Notes under the pieces: model-generated
Databases searched by the model: none
What the model was told of the DNA's origin: nothing
What the model saw: only the letters and a program-made list of their open reading frames with translations
Program-made: the position numbers and the translations under genes
Assembly (NCBI GenBank): GCA_002748425.1
Contig: PDSJ01000018.1
Span: 62,001-126,000, forward strand
DNA: 64,000 bases
Direction of reading: 5' to 3'
From: a candidate division KSB3 bacterium
Lineage (GTDB): Bacteria; Moduliflexota; Moduliflexia; Moduliflexales; Moduliflexaceae
Part shown: piece by piece, positions 57,011-64,000 of the stretch
Numbering within the stretch: the first letter of the stretch is position 1
How the letters are laid out: every line of letters begins with the position of its first letter

Positions 57011-57271
57011 CAAGGGGCCCTCTATTACGTGAGTGATAGGTGAAAATCGGGTGAATTGCCAGAAAATCTGAGGGACAGACAACCGGCAGCCAAGGTCAAG
57101 ATGGAGGATATAGACGTATCCAAGGGCTTGACAAGGTTCAGAGACTAGGAGTCGAGCGAAAGCAGTAATACTCCCACGAGCGCCCGACATCTCAGTTACT
57201 TGAGATGATGAGATAGTCCGTTCTACCGCTATAATCCCTAATATGAAACGGTAGAAGTAGAGGATAAAGAG
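57011..57271 (+). ncRNA. Compact group I intron (subgroup IA-like)
   Basis: The full core can be drawn. P1: GGCT (57007-57010) with GGCC (57016-57019), with the U-G pair at the 5' splice site. P2: CTATTAC/GTGATAG with a GTGA tetraloop. P3: TCGGGTG (57047-57053) with CGCCCGA (57181-57187). P4: TTGCC/GGCAG. P5: TCTG/CAGA. P6: GTCAAG/CTTGAC capped by GGATA/TATCC. P7: GACTA (57143-57147) with TAGTC (57214-57218). P7.1: GGAGT/ACTCC, the IA mark. P8: CATCTCA/TGAGATG. P9: TTCTACC/GGTAGAA. P10: AAGG (57012-57015) with CCTT (57272-57275), placing the omega-G at 57271. It encodes no endonuclease. Confidence 0.87.
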
Positions 57272-57552
57272 CCTTTACGATAACAAAGCACAATACTGTT
57301 GTGGCTAAGTTTTTCTACTCGAAGTTTATCATATTTTGAGCATCAGATTATGTCATAAGTACTGGTTGGAATTGATTGTGTAATTTTCCAATTTGGGATA
57401 TTTGGGTATAATTATTTGAGAGAACGTCCCAAATTAGCGACGTTTGCATACTTTTGTCCTTATGAAATTGGACAATATCGCAGCTAATAAGGCTTTACCC
57501 ACCATTTTACCTTTCCCTGGGGTTGTTTATTAAGTAGACTAAAGAGGTGCTT
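57272..57552. other. AT-rich leader between the intron and copy B
   Basis: No gene. TATAAT at 57407-57412 is a perfect -10 but lacks a good -35 (TTTCCA at 16 bases is the nearest). AATTTGGGA/TCCCAAATT arms (57389-57397/57427-57435) form a wide inverted repeat around it. Confidence 0.4.
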
Positions 57553-58377
57553 ATGAAAAATAACCATACTTATAGAGTCGTAATTATTGTAATGCTGATT
57601 TTGATTGTTATTGGGAAAATATTCCCGGCCAGTGCTCAGGAGACGCAGATTGAAAAACTAGAAGCGAGAATTGAAACTCTTGAGAACCGTTTAGATATAA
57701 AAAATGAATTCACTGGTGTGTCAAAAGAATTACGAGAGCAAAAGTTTACACTGATCGAACAAAAACATGCGCAGGCCATCAAAGAACTTCGAGTCGAGCA
57801 GGAAGCCTTTAAAAATAAAATACACCGAGAAAATAATTTGGTATTTGTGTTTGGAGCGGTTATTTTAACTGTTGGCATTGGAAGTTATATTGGACTTATC
57901 AAATCCACCAGGAAAAAAATTGCCGGGCAAGTTGAAGAGGTGCTGAGAACTGGTGGTGACAATCTTCAACAACTCATTGAAAGTCAGGCCATAGAAACCC
58001 TCCTCAAAAAGAAGAAGAAATTGCTGGTCATCAGTGGATCTGACACGAATATGACAAAAATGGAGAGGCAGCTGCATGCGATGAAGTTTAAACATGTTGA
58101 ATCTCGTCTTCTTCATAATGTCTTTGACACAGAACAAGATATTTTTAGCCCGGATTTCCATGAAAAACGTTATGATTTAATCGTGTTTAATCAGCTTACT
58201 GAGGATGAAATCAATCGCTATGTTGAACGGAGTGAGCGAGATGTTTTTGTCGGGTTTTCATACCAATATCTGAACAACATTACAGAACGGGCAAAATTAA
58301 ATTTTGCGAATTCGTTGTTTACGCTGTATACCAACATCATGAATGTCCTGAAGTATCAGCATATTATTGAGAGTTGA
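57553..58377 (+). CDS. Membrane protein: signal/TM, coiled coil, TM, C-terminal alpha/beta domain (copy B)
   Basis: 274 residues from ATG 57553 (GAGG 5 bases upstream; a GTG at 57547 is also in frame). Signal/TM at about 7-25, coiled coil 30-90 (IEKLEARIETLENRLD), TM2 at about 95-118 (NLVFVFGAVILTVGIGSYIG), then a C-terminal alpha/beta domain (KKKKLLVISGSDTNMTKMER, YDLIVFNQLTEDEI, DVFVGFSYQYL, FANSLFTLYTNIMNVL). Strand and helix order and the final SLF motif match copy A, so the two are paralogues of one unusual family. Encoded between the intron and a Cas10 operon. Confidence 0.78.
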   Translation: MKNNHTYRVVIIVMLILIVIGKIFPASAQETQIEKLEARIETLENRLDIKNEFTGVSKELREQKFTLIEQKHAQAIKELRVEQEAFKNKIHRENNLVFVFGAVILTVGIGSYIGLIKSTRKKIAGQVEEVLRTGGDNLQQLIESQAIETLLKKKKKLLVISGSDTNMTKMERQLHAMKFKHVESRLLHNVFDTEQDIFSPDFHEKRYDLIVFNQLTEDEINRYVERSERDVFVGFSYQYLNNITERAKLNFANSLFTLYTNIMNVLKYQHIIES

Positions 58378-58621
58378 CTCTTCTGCTTTTAGAGAGCTGC
58401 TCAAAGATGAGATCGATCGGATCCAGGATCACTATATTGATGCCCTCTGCATGGTGATAAAGGCGCTCGAATATCCCGCAGTTCAAAAACAGCCGAGGCC
58501 CACTCCGATAAGCGAGGCGCAATGGCATATTTTTCTCAACAGAATGGCCGCTTCATGTGCTGATGCTCCTCTTCAACGTGGAGCACAGGGACAGCCTGAA
58601 GAACGAGAAGCCTTGCTATGA
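58367..58621 (+). CDS. Antitoxin-like small protein
   Basis: 84 codons from TTG 58367. The N-terminal part (VDSSAFRELLKDEIDRIQDHY) has a Phd/YefM-like antitoxin look. The C-terminal part (QWHIFLNRMAASCADAPLQR) resembles the tail common in antitoxins paired with PIN toxins. The stop overlaps the ATG of a PIN-like start by four bases (ATGA), as in toxin-antitoxin pairs. The TTG start, which overlaps copy B, is doubtful and the gene may be a remnant. GC content returns to the window average here. Confidence 0.5.
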   Translation: MRVDSSAFRELLKDEIDRIQDHYIDALCMVIKALEYPAVQKQPRPTPISEAQWHIFLNRMAASCADAPLQRGAQGQPEEREALL

Positions 58622-58713
58622 GATATTGCCTGGATACCGATATCTATATTTTCTCAATCGACGATCTTCATAATTCCTTTGTTTCAAGAAAAAATTGTCA
58701 GAGTGGCCTGTAG
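58618..58713 (+). pseudogene. Truncated PIN-domain (VapC-like) toxin remnant
   Basis: ATG 58618 starts a 31-codon frame, MRYCLDTDIYIFSIDD..., that matches the first strand of PIN toxins (MxYLLDTNIxI with catalytic Asp6). The frame then stops at 58711-58713; no further PIN motifs continue in any frame. The start overlaps the antitoxin-like stop by four bases. It looks like a decayed toxin gene, leaving an antitoxin-like partner. Confidence 0.55.
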
Positions 58714-58820
58714 TGTCCCGATGATATGGAAGATTCTCATGTGGATACTCAGGACTTTTGGCAAATTGTCCTCGTATGTACTGGCTTTTCGCCGTATTCT
58801 AAAATAAATATTAGCGAAGC

Positions 58821-58855
58821 TCAGGAATGCGAAGGCTGCGCTTCCGCACTCCTGA
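58821..58855 (+). promoter_or_regulatory. Strong hairpin in the cas10 leader
   Basis: TCAGGA (58821-58826) pairs with TCCTGA (58850-58855), and an inner GCGAAG/CTTCCGC stem has one bulge. It ends 26 bases before the cas10 ATG and is followed by six As. It may protect or control the message. Confidence 0.4.
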
Positions 58856-58881
58856 AAAAACACAGATTCAGGAGGTGGAAT

Positions 58882-60486
58882 ATGCCGCAAACCATTCAGG
58901 CCGTGATGCTCGATACGGTCTCCATCCAACAGTATATTTATGCCGCCAGTAATAAAATTAAGGAAATTATCGGCGCATCGCATCTGGTGCAGTACATCTA
59001 TTGCAAGCCGTTGCAAAGCGTGATTGATGAGATGTTTCCCAAAGCTGGGGAAACATTCGTGCTTGATCACTGGAAAGATAATCCCTCCGCATTGTTCAAG
59101 CAGCGCGACCGCTTCGATGTCGGCTACATCGGCGGCGGCAACGCACTGCTCTTGTTCAAGGGTGATGACACAACGAATGCTGCACAATATGCAGAGGCAT
59201 TTATCAGACAATGGACGAAGAATCTGTTGATCGACGCCCCGGGAATTATAACAGCCGTTGCGTATTACGCGACCACGCAGAATGAGCTGGACACGAATTT
59301 TCAGAACGTCAAAAAAGAACTCGATAAAAATCTGGCCGAAAACCGCTCGCAGCATCCGCCTCAAAGCACGATTCCCCGTCACGGCATCACTGCCGAGTGT
59401 TCTCGCAGCGGCTTGTCAATGGATAAGTGGAACGATCAAGTCGATCCAACAGAGCAAAATTTTGTATCGAGTGTGACTTATGCAAAATTAAAAGGGGCAA
59501 AGCAGGAACAGGATGACTTAGAACAAAAGTATCGTAAGCAACTGAGTGGAACATATATTTTTACCGACCAGATCGACAGATTAGGCCAAAAACACGGCGA
59601 GGACAGCCATGTAGCGATCGTGCATATCGACGGTAACGACATGAGCGGAAAGTTCAACAAGCCTGCTTCTCTGCAAGAATTCCGCATCTTTTCGCGCGAT
59701 GTGGAAGCCGGCACGGAAAAAGCGTTTGAACGTCTTTTGGAGCATATTGTCGATAACTATGGCAAGATCATGAAGTTTCTGGGATCCGATGAAGATTCCA
59801 TTCTGCCGATCAGATACATCATGTTGGGCGGCGATGACATCACCTTCGTCTGTGACGGTAAATTAGGCATCTATTTCTCAAAACTCTTTCTCGAATTTTT
59901 TGAAGAGGAGCATTGTAAAAGAGGGAAGAAGCTGACGGCCTGCGCCGGAATCGCAATTGTCAAGAGCAAGTATCCTTTTTCCCGTGGCTACGATATGGCC
60001 GCAGAACTCTGTACCAGCGCAAAAAAATCCAAAAAGGACAACGACGATGAAAGTGCGTCCTTTCTCGATTTCCAGATCTCGATGGGCGGTATTCTGGGCG
60101 ATCTTGGGACGATCCGGTCGAAATATTTCCAGGCAACTCAGGGCAAACTCTTGTTCCGTCCTTATCGCGTCACAAAACAGGATCAAGGGCATAAGAAGGG
60201 GCGAAATTTTGATGAGATCCTATTAGCATTGAAGCCGCTGCGCGAGGAGTGGCCGAACAATAAGATTCATGATTTGCGGCAGGTTTTGACGCTGTCTGAA
60301 TCGGCAAGCAAACAATTTGTGCAGGAGATGAAATTTCGCGATCGTGAGCTGCCGAAAATCGCGGGCGGGGATTACCATGAAACCCTATTTGATAAAGGAA
60401 GAACTCCATACTTCGATCTGATCGAATTGCTGGAGTTTTATCCCGATTTTGTTGCCGTACAGGAGAAAGGAGGACAGAGCGTATGA
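58882..60486 (+). CDS. cas10: Cas10/Cmr2-like cyclase subunit of a type III CRISPR system, no HD domain
   Basis: 534 residues from ATG 58882 (AGGAGG six bases upstream). The N-terminus opens directly with a palm-like domain (SNKIKEIIGASHLVQYIY, YIGGGNALLLF near residues 82-91). The second palm has VHIDGNDMSGKF (residues 247-258) and an intact GGDD at 316-319 (MLGGDDITF), the site that makes cyclic oligoadenylates. No N-terminal HD nuclease is present, and the protein is shorter than typical Cas10 (about 700-900). Next genes are RAMPs, in overlapping frames. Confidence 0.85.
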   Translation: MPQTIQAVMLDTVSIQQYIYAASNKIKEIIGASHLVQYIYCKPLQSVIDEMFPKAGETFVLDHWKDNPSALFKQRDRFDVGYIGGGNALLLFKGDDTTNAAQYAEAFIRQWTKNLLIDAPGIITAVAYYATTQNELDTNFQNVKKELDKNLAENRSQHPPQSTIPRHGITAECSRSGLSMDKWNDQVDPTEQNFVSSVTYAKLKGAKQEQDDLEQKYRKQLSGTYIFTDQIDRLGQKHGEDSHVAIVHIDGNDMSGKFNKPASLQEFRIFSRDVEAGTEKAFERLLEHIVDNYGKIMKFLGSDEDSILPIRYIMLGGDDITFVCDGKLGIYFSKLFLEFFEEEHCKRGKKLTACAGIAIVKSKYPFSRGYDMAAELCTSAKKSKKDNDDESASFLDFQISMGGILGDLGTIRSKYFQATQGKLLFRPYRVTKQDQGHKKGRNFDEILLALKPLREEWPNNKIHDLRQVLTLSESASKQFVQEMKFRDRELPKIAGGDYHETLFDKGRTPYFDLIELLEFYPDFVAVQEKGGQSV

Positions 60487-61157
60487 GCGATTATACGATC
60501 ACACTGACTTTGGAATCGCCGACCCTGATCGGTTCCGGCGAAGGGTTTGGCGCACGCATCGATACGGATGTTGTGTTCGATGATGTCGGCCTGCCCTATT
60601 GCCCGGCAAAGAGAGTAAAGGGCGTGTTACTCGATGCAGCCTTGGAAGTGCAGGAAATGCTCGAACTTGCAGAGTCTGACACAAGACTTGAAATTGAACG
60701 GGCCTTTGGCATTCCCGGACAGTTCCAATCCACACCGGTGTATTTTTCCAATCTGACGCTTCAGGAGTACGGGCGGAATTATGCCTGGCTGCAATATTTG
60801 CTGGCAAACAAAGAATATAGTGACATTCTTTCCCGCGATAAAATTTCGGAAGTTCTGAGCGAAGTCCGCCAGCAGACGGCAATTGACGAAAACGGCGTCG
60901 CACAACAAAGCTCCCTGCGCCGCATCAGAGTACTTCGGGTAGGACTGGTCTTTTCCGGCACGATCAGCATTGACATCGAGGATACGCTGCAAAAGAAATC
61001 GATTCTGAACACCTTGATTTTGGCCTGCGCGAATTTTCGGGCTTTTGGCACCAAACGCAACCGCGGCTTCGGCGATGTTCAGTGCGCCTTATTCGATGGA
61101 GAACAGAACTTATCGCTGCAGGATGCCTGGAAGGAGGTGGTAGAATGTTCTGTCTGA
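60483..61157 (+). CDS. Csm3-like RAMP protein
   Basis: 224 residues with the RAMP fold. The SPTLIGSGEGFGARIDTDVVF region is followed by PYCPAKRVKGVLLDA, which resembles the Csm3/Cmr4 loop with a candidate catalytic Asp (in IDTDVVFD), and a C-terminal glycine-rich loop TKRNRGFGDVQ. In type III complexes such proteins form the backbone and cut target RNA. It overlaps cas10 by four bases and the next gene by 13. Confidence 0.82.
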   Translation: MSDYTITLTLESPTLIGSGEGFGARIDTDVVFDDVGLPYCPAKRVKGVLLDAALEVQEMLELAESDTRLEIERAFGIPGQFQSTPVYFSNLTLQEYGRNYAWLQYLLANKEYSDILSRDKISEVLSEVRQQTAIDENGVAQQSSLRRIRVLRVGLVFSGTISIDIEDTLQKKSILNTLILACANFRAFGTKRNRGFGDVQCALFDGEQNLSLQDAWKEVVECSV

Positions 61158-62692
61158 AATACAGAGTGTACAATGAAATGCCCTTGGTATTGACGTCGAG
61201 GGCCGGCGATCCGAATATCGTGAAAACTGAACAATACATTCCCGGCAATATGATTCTGGGAACCCTGGCAAAACGCTGCCTGGATCGGCTGCCGAAAGGC
61301 TCTGGAGAAACAGCCTGTGACGATTCGTTTTTTCGCGAGTGTTTTGTGGGAGGACGAATGAGCTTTGGCCCGGCCTACCTGACTGTAGAAGATGCCGACG
61401 GAGAACAGCAGCCCTATTTTCCGTTGCCGGTATCGATCCGGCAAGAGAAATATGCCGAAAAGCTGTACGATTTTCTCTACCAGGAAGAAAAGCCGTTGCT
61501 GAGGACAAAGAAAGTCAAAGGATTTGGCCGGTTGAATGAGAAAGAATGGCAGAAGAAAGAGGTCGAGACAAGTTTGAATTTCCACCATGCCAGAGATCGC
61601 AACACCGGCATCACCGACGGCGAAAAGATCTTTACCTACGAATCGATCGATCCGGGGTACTGCTTCGAAGGCTGCATTCTTGGAGAAAAAGAGGATTTGC
61701 AGCACCTGCTGGACATATGCGATCTGCAATGGGCCGCCTATCTGGGCCGCTCGAAGAACGTCCAATATGGCAAGATTCGTTTCGTCTTTCTTCAGGAAGA
61801 GGCCCGGGAATATGCCTCCGATTCTTGCCTGCCGGCTGAATGGAGCGATGAAAGAGGAATTTCTCTGTCACTGCTCTCTGATACGATTATCTATAACGAA
61901 CATGGATTTCCATCGACCGATTCAAAGGATCTGACAGCATATCTCAGCAGGATCTTGGGATGTAGCGTGAACGTTGAAAAAGCCCGAACCAGACAGGGCA
62001 ATTCGGAAAATTTCGTCGGAGTCTGGCGTCTGCGAACCCCTTCCGAATACTGTTTCCTGGCTGGCTCGAGTTTTTTGCTTGAACTCGGTGCGTACGATGC
62101 GGGAAAACTCGCTGACTTAGAAATGAGCGGCATCGGCGAACGCACTCATCAGGGTTTTGGCCGCTGCCGTTTCGCCTGGCAGACCGAAAAGGAATTGAAG
62201 CTGCAAGAGACTCATAAACCCTCTCTTGTGAAGCCGGAAGGCAAGGTCCCGGAAATGACTCGCGAAATCCTCAGCACCTTACTTGTTCAGACTCTTGAAA
62301 AAAAGACGGAATTTCTGGCGATTCAAGCTCAGAGTAAATTCTTGCGGCTCCCGACCAACTCCTTGCTCGGACGGCTCGAAAATACTATTAGCAACGCCGC
62401 CAGCACCAAGGAATGGCATGATTTTTTGAAGGATCTTCGTAAGACCGCCAAAGCCCAACTGGAAGACTGCCACAACACGCGGAAAAGCTTGTTGAGTTAT
62501 CTGCTGACGGAAAAGATCGATGCCCGGATTGTGATAAAAACGTCTGCATCGAATCTTCAGAACTTTGTCGATGATTTTTCGCTGAGACTCGACAAGGAAG
62601 ACGAATTGAATGCACGGCTTTACAAGCGTTATTGGGTCATTTTTCTCTCAATGATGCGTAAACGGAAAGACAGGGAAGGAGGGAGAAACTGA
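61145..62692 (+). CDS. Csx10/Csm5-like double RAMP protein
   Basis: 515 residues from ATG 61145 (AAGGAGG upstream), overlapping the Csm3-like end by 13 bases. Two RAMP halves: the first with EQYIPGNMILGTLAKRCLDR and KIRFVF, the second with GRCRF-type GIGERTHQGFGRCRFAW. A helical C-terminal region (about 380-510) follows. The architecture fits Csx10 of subtype III-D, though Csm5-like is not excluded. Confidence 0.75.
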   Translation: MFCLKYRVYNEMPLVLTSRAGDPNIVKTEQYIPGNMILGTLAKRCLDRLPKGSGETACDDSFFRECFVGGRMSFGPAYLTVEDADGEQQPYFPLPVSIRQEKYAEKLYDFLYQEEKPLLRTKKVKGFGRLNEKEWQKKEVETSLNFHHARDRNTGITDGEKIFTYESIDPGYCFEGCILGEKEDLQHLLDICDLQWAAYLGRSKNVQYGKIRFVFLQEEAREYASDSCLPAEWSDERGISLSLLSDTIIYNEHGFPSTDSKDLTAYLSRILGCSVNVEKARTRQGNSENFVGVWRLRTPSEYCFLAGSSFLLELGAYDAGKLADLEMSGIGERTHQGFGRCRFAWQTEKELKLQETHKPSLVKPEGKVPEMTREILSTLLVQTLEKKTEFLAIQAQSKFLRLPTNSLLGRLENTISNAASTKEWHDFLKDLRKTAKAQLEDCHNTRKSLLSYLLTEKIDARIVIKTSASNLQNFVDDFSLRLDKEDELNARLYKRYWVIFLSMMRKRKDREGGRN

Positions 62693-64000
62693 TGGCAAAC
62701 ACAAGGGATCCGCTCAGCGGAAAAATTATGATACAAGGAATACTCCAATGCCAATCTCCCCTCCACATCGGAAATGGGAACAGCGAACGAAGTGAGCTGG
62801 ACATTCTGCTCGATAGTAAGCAACAAGTTTTTATCCCAGCGACCAGCCTGATCGGAGCCTTACAGCATGCCGCAACACACGCGCTGCCTTTAACATTTCA
62901 GGAAGATCATCAGGACGAGCTGAAACGTTTCTGGGGCTATACGGAAAAACAGCCTGATGGTCAGAGCAAAGGTCATCAAAGCCTGTTACGCTGCTCGGAT
63001 TTGCATCTCTCTGAAGGCGAAACAGCGACAGTTGTTATTCGGGACGGCATCAAAATCGATAATACAACGGGCGTTGTTGAAAAAACCGGCAAATACGACT
63101 ATGAACTTGTCGAACCAGGGGCATGTTTTTCGCTGAACCTGGAGATGCGCTACCGACAATCCGAACGAGCATTCGTCAAGCAGATGGCGGCAACATTGTA
63201 CGCCATGCTCGCAAATGGAGAAGTCCGTTTAGGAGCCAAGACAAATAACGGCTTGGGAGAAGTGGTCCTGCTTGAGGAGCGATCTTCACTGTACCATTTT
63301 GACTTTTCCGATCAGGGGGCAATCTTACACTGGCTGTCAAAACAACACTGGGATGAGCATATCGTAGAAGCGAAGGACTTAGCTGAAGCCTGCGAACGTC
63401 ATGAAGATCGCCTGTGCATGGATGTGACGCTGCGCCTCAAGCATTCGTTGATCATCCGATCCTATGCCGCCGACCCGAAAATGCCGGATGCGGTGCATAT
63501 CAGTTCAAAGGCCAAGCCGATCTTGACCGGCAGTTCGTTAAAAGGGGCGATTCGAGTCAGAGCAGAACGCATTTTGAACACCATTGGGACATCAGCGGAA
63601 CCGGTGCTCAAGAGCTTGTTCGGCGACGTGAATAAAGAGGAGAAGACTGCCAGGAAAGGTCGTCTGCACGTTCAGGAAGTCCCCCTCCCCGGCTATCAGG
63701 CCGAATTGCAAACCCGCATCAAAATCGACCGCTTTACCGGAGGAACCATTGAAAGCGCTCTCTTCGACAGTATGCCTCTGTTTAACGATCGAGAGCAGGA
63801 GATTCACCATCTCCGAGTATATATCGAGAGATGTAAAACGCACGAGTGTGGTTTGCTCCTGCTGATTTTGAAAGACCTGTGGATGGGCGATCTTGCGATT
63901 GGTGGCGAGAAAAATGTCGGTCGGGGTGTCTTTGAAGGTCTGGGAGCTAAAATCGATTGGAATGCTAAAACGTTCCGAATCGACAAAGGGTTGAATGTGT
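62692..64000 (+). CDS. Tandem RAMP protein, 3' end outside window
   Basis: The frame starts at ATG 62692 (GGAAGGAGGG upstream; it shares one base with the previous stop) and is open to the window end, 436 codons. First RAMP at about 10-205 (CQSPLHIGNGNSERSELDIL, IPATSLIGALQHA, GAKTNNGLGEVVL). Second RAMP from about 240 (LILTGSSLKGAIRVRAE-type loop, IKIDRFTGGTIESALFD, GGEKNVGRGVFEGLG). The second half carries Csm3/Cmr4 signatures. Fusions of this kind occur in subtype III-D. The operon continues past the window. Confidence 0.8.
   Translation, partial: MANTRDPLSGKIMIQGILQCQSPLHIGNGNSERSELDILLDSKQQVFIPATSLIGALQHAATHALPLTFQEDHQDELKRFWGYTEKQPDGQSKGHQSLLRCSDLHLSEGETATVVIRDGIKIDNTTGVVEKTGKYDYELVEPGACFSLNLEMRYRQSERAFVKQMAATLYAMLANGEVRLGAKTNNGLGEVVLLEERSSLYHFDFSDQGAILHWLSKQHWDEHIVEAKDLAEACERHEDRLCMDVTLRLKHSLIIRSYAADPKMPDAVHISSKAKPILTGSSLKGAIRVRAERILNTIGTSAEPVLKSLFGDVNKEEKTARKGRLHVQEVPLPGYQAELQTRIKIDRFTGGTIESALFDSMPLFNDREQEIHHLRVYIERCKTHECGLLLLILKDLWMGDLAIGGEKNVGRGVFEGLGAKIDWNAKTFRIDKGLNV

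Noticed and set aside
57007..57286. A five-codon MAPLR peptide created by splicing
   Set aside because: Too short to support without conservation; mentioned only as a consequence of the predicted junction.
57272..57552. Transposon end suggested by the AATTTGGGA/TCCCAAATT arms
   Set aside because: No transposase gene or target duplication; arms are short and flank an AT-rich -10-like box.
55554..64000. CRISPR array
   Set aside because: No regularly spaced direct repeats anywhere in the window; an array could lie beyond the end.

Overview
The window looks like a stretch of chromosome from a diderm (Gram-negative type) bacterium. The evidence for this is lipobox lipoproteins, a MacB-like transporter, an L,D-transpeptidase, a periplasmic SIMPL protein and a DsbD/CcdA-type protein. 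None of the six tRNA genes encodes its 3' CCA. PPi-type phosphofructokinase features, PEGA-repeat proteins, a poly-HAMP chemoreceptor and a large GAF-type kinase would fit an environmental, possibly anaerobic lineage such as the Moduliflexus/Vecturithrix (KSB3) group. That placement is a guess from gene style, not something the sequence proves. Most of the window is a dense, GC-balanced core. Two places are visibly more AT-rich: the SIMPL gene near 44.4-45.1 kb and the region 55.7-58.4 kb.

Layout. 0-6 kb: the end of a YjbQ gene, a small membrane protein, rdgB, a six-tRNA cluster (Pro, Arg, His, Arg, Leu, Gly), then tig-clpP-clpX-engB. 6-10.5 kb: ccdA, a secreted protein, and a methylthioadenosine phosphorylase/PfkB kinase pair, with a pair of very small genes behind it. 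10.6-14 kb: an envelope operon made of a two-TM protein, a five-repeat PEGA protein and a TPR lipoprotein. 14-17.6 kb: metY-metX-metW under a recognisable SAM-II riboswitch followed by an intrinsic terminator. 17.9-20 kb: a zinc-ribbon/SCP2 protein, tdk and an HU/IHF protein. 20-28 kb: a giant membrane glycosyltransferase-like TPR protein, then a compact cluster of SNF2 helicase, a protein with 54 cysteines in its C-terminal part, a DUF1257 (Ycf35-like) protein and a DUF2997 protein. 28-35 kb: chemoreceptor, lipoprotein, sugar epimerase, ArnT-like transferase. 35-43.4 kb: glycogen phosphorylase, LOG-like protein, YkuD protein, an orphan EcfT, Nudix, dihydropyrimidinase, nusB. 43.8-50.7 kb: a small CxxC protein, SIMPL, two tandem phosphofructokinases, galT and glgA. 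50.8-55.5 kb: GAF kinase, response regulator and MacB-like ABC protein in overlapping frames.

The accessory end (55.7-64 kb) is the most unusual part. Two membrane proteins share one design (signal/TM, coiled coil, second TM, C-terminal alpha/beta domain). The gap between them holds a compact group I intron whose P1 to P10 pairings can all be drawn. Next come an antitoxin-like gene with a truncated PIN-toxin remnant, and then a type III CRISPR-type effector operon (a Cas10 without an HD domain, a Csm3-like RAMP, a Csx10-like RAMP and a tandem RAMP) that runs off the end of the window. No CRISPR array is visible.

Working together: central carbon storage (glgP, glgA, galT, two PFKs) and methionine/purine salvage form the metabolic theme. 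The PEGA/TPR/lipoprotein genes are probably envelope structures. The two membrane proteins may be signalling or effector partners of the Cas10 cyclase, but this is inference.
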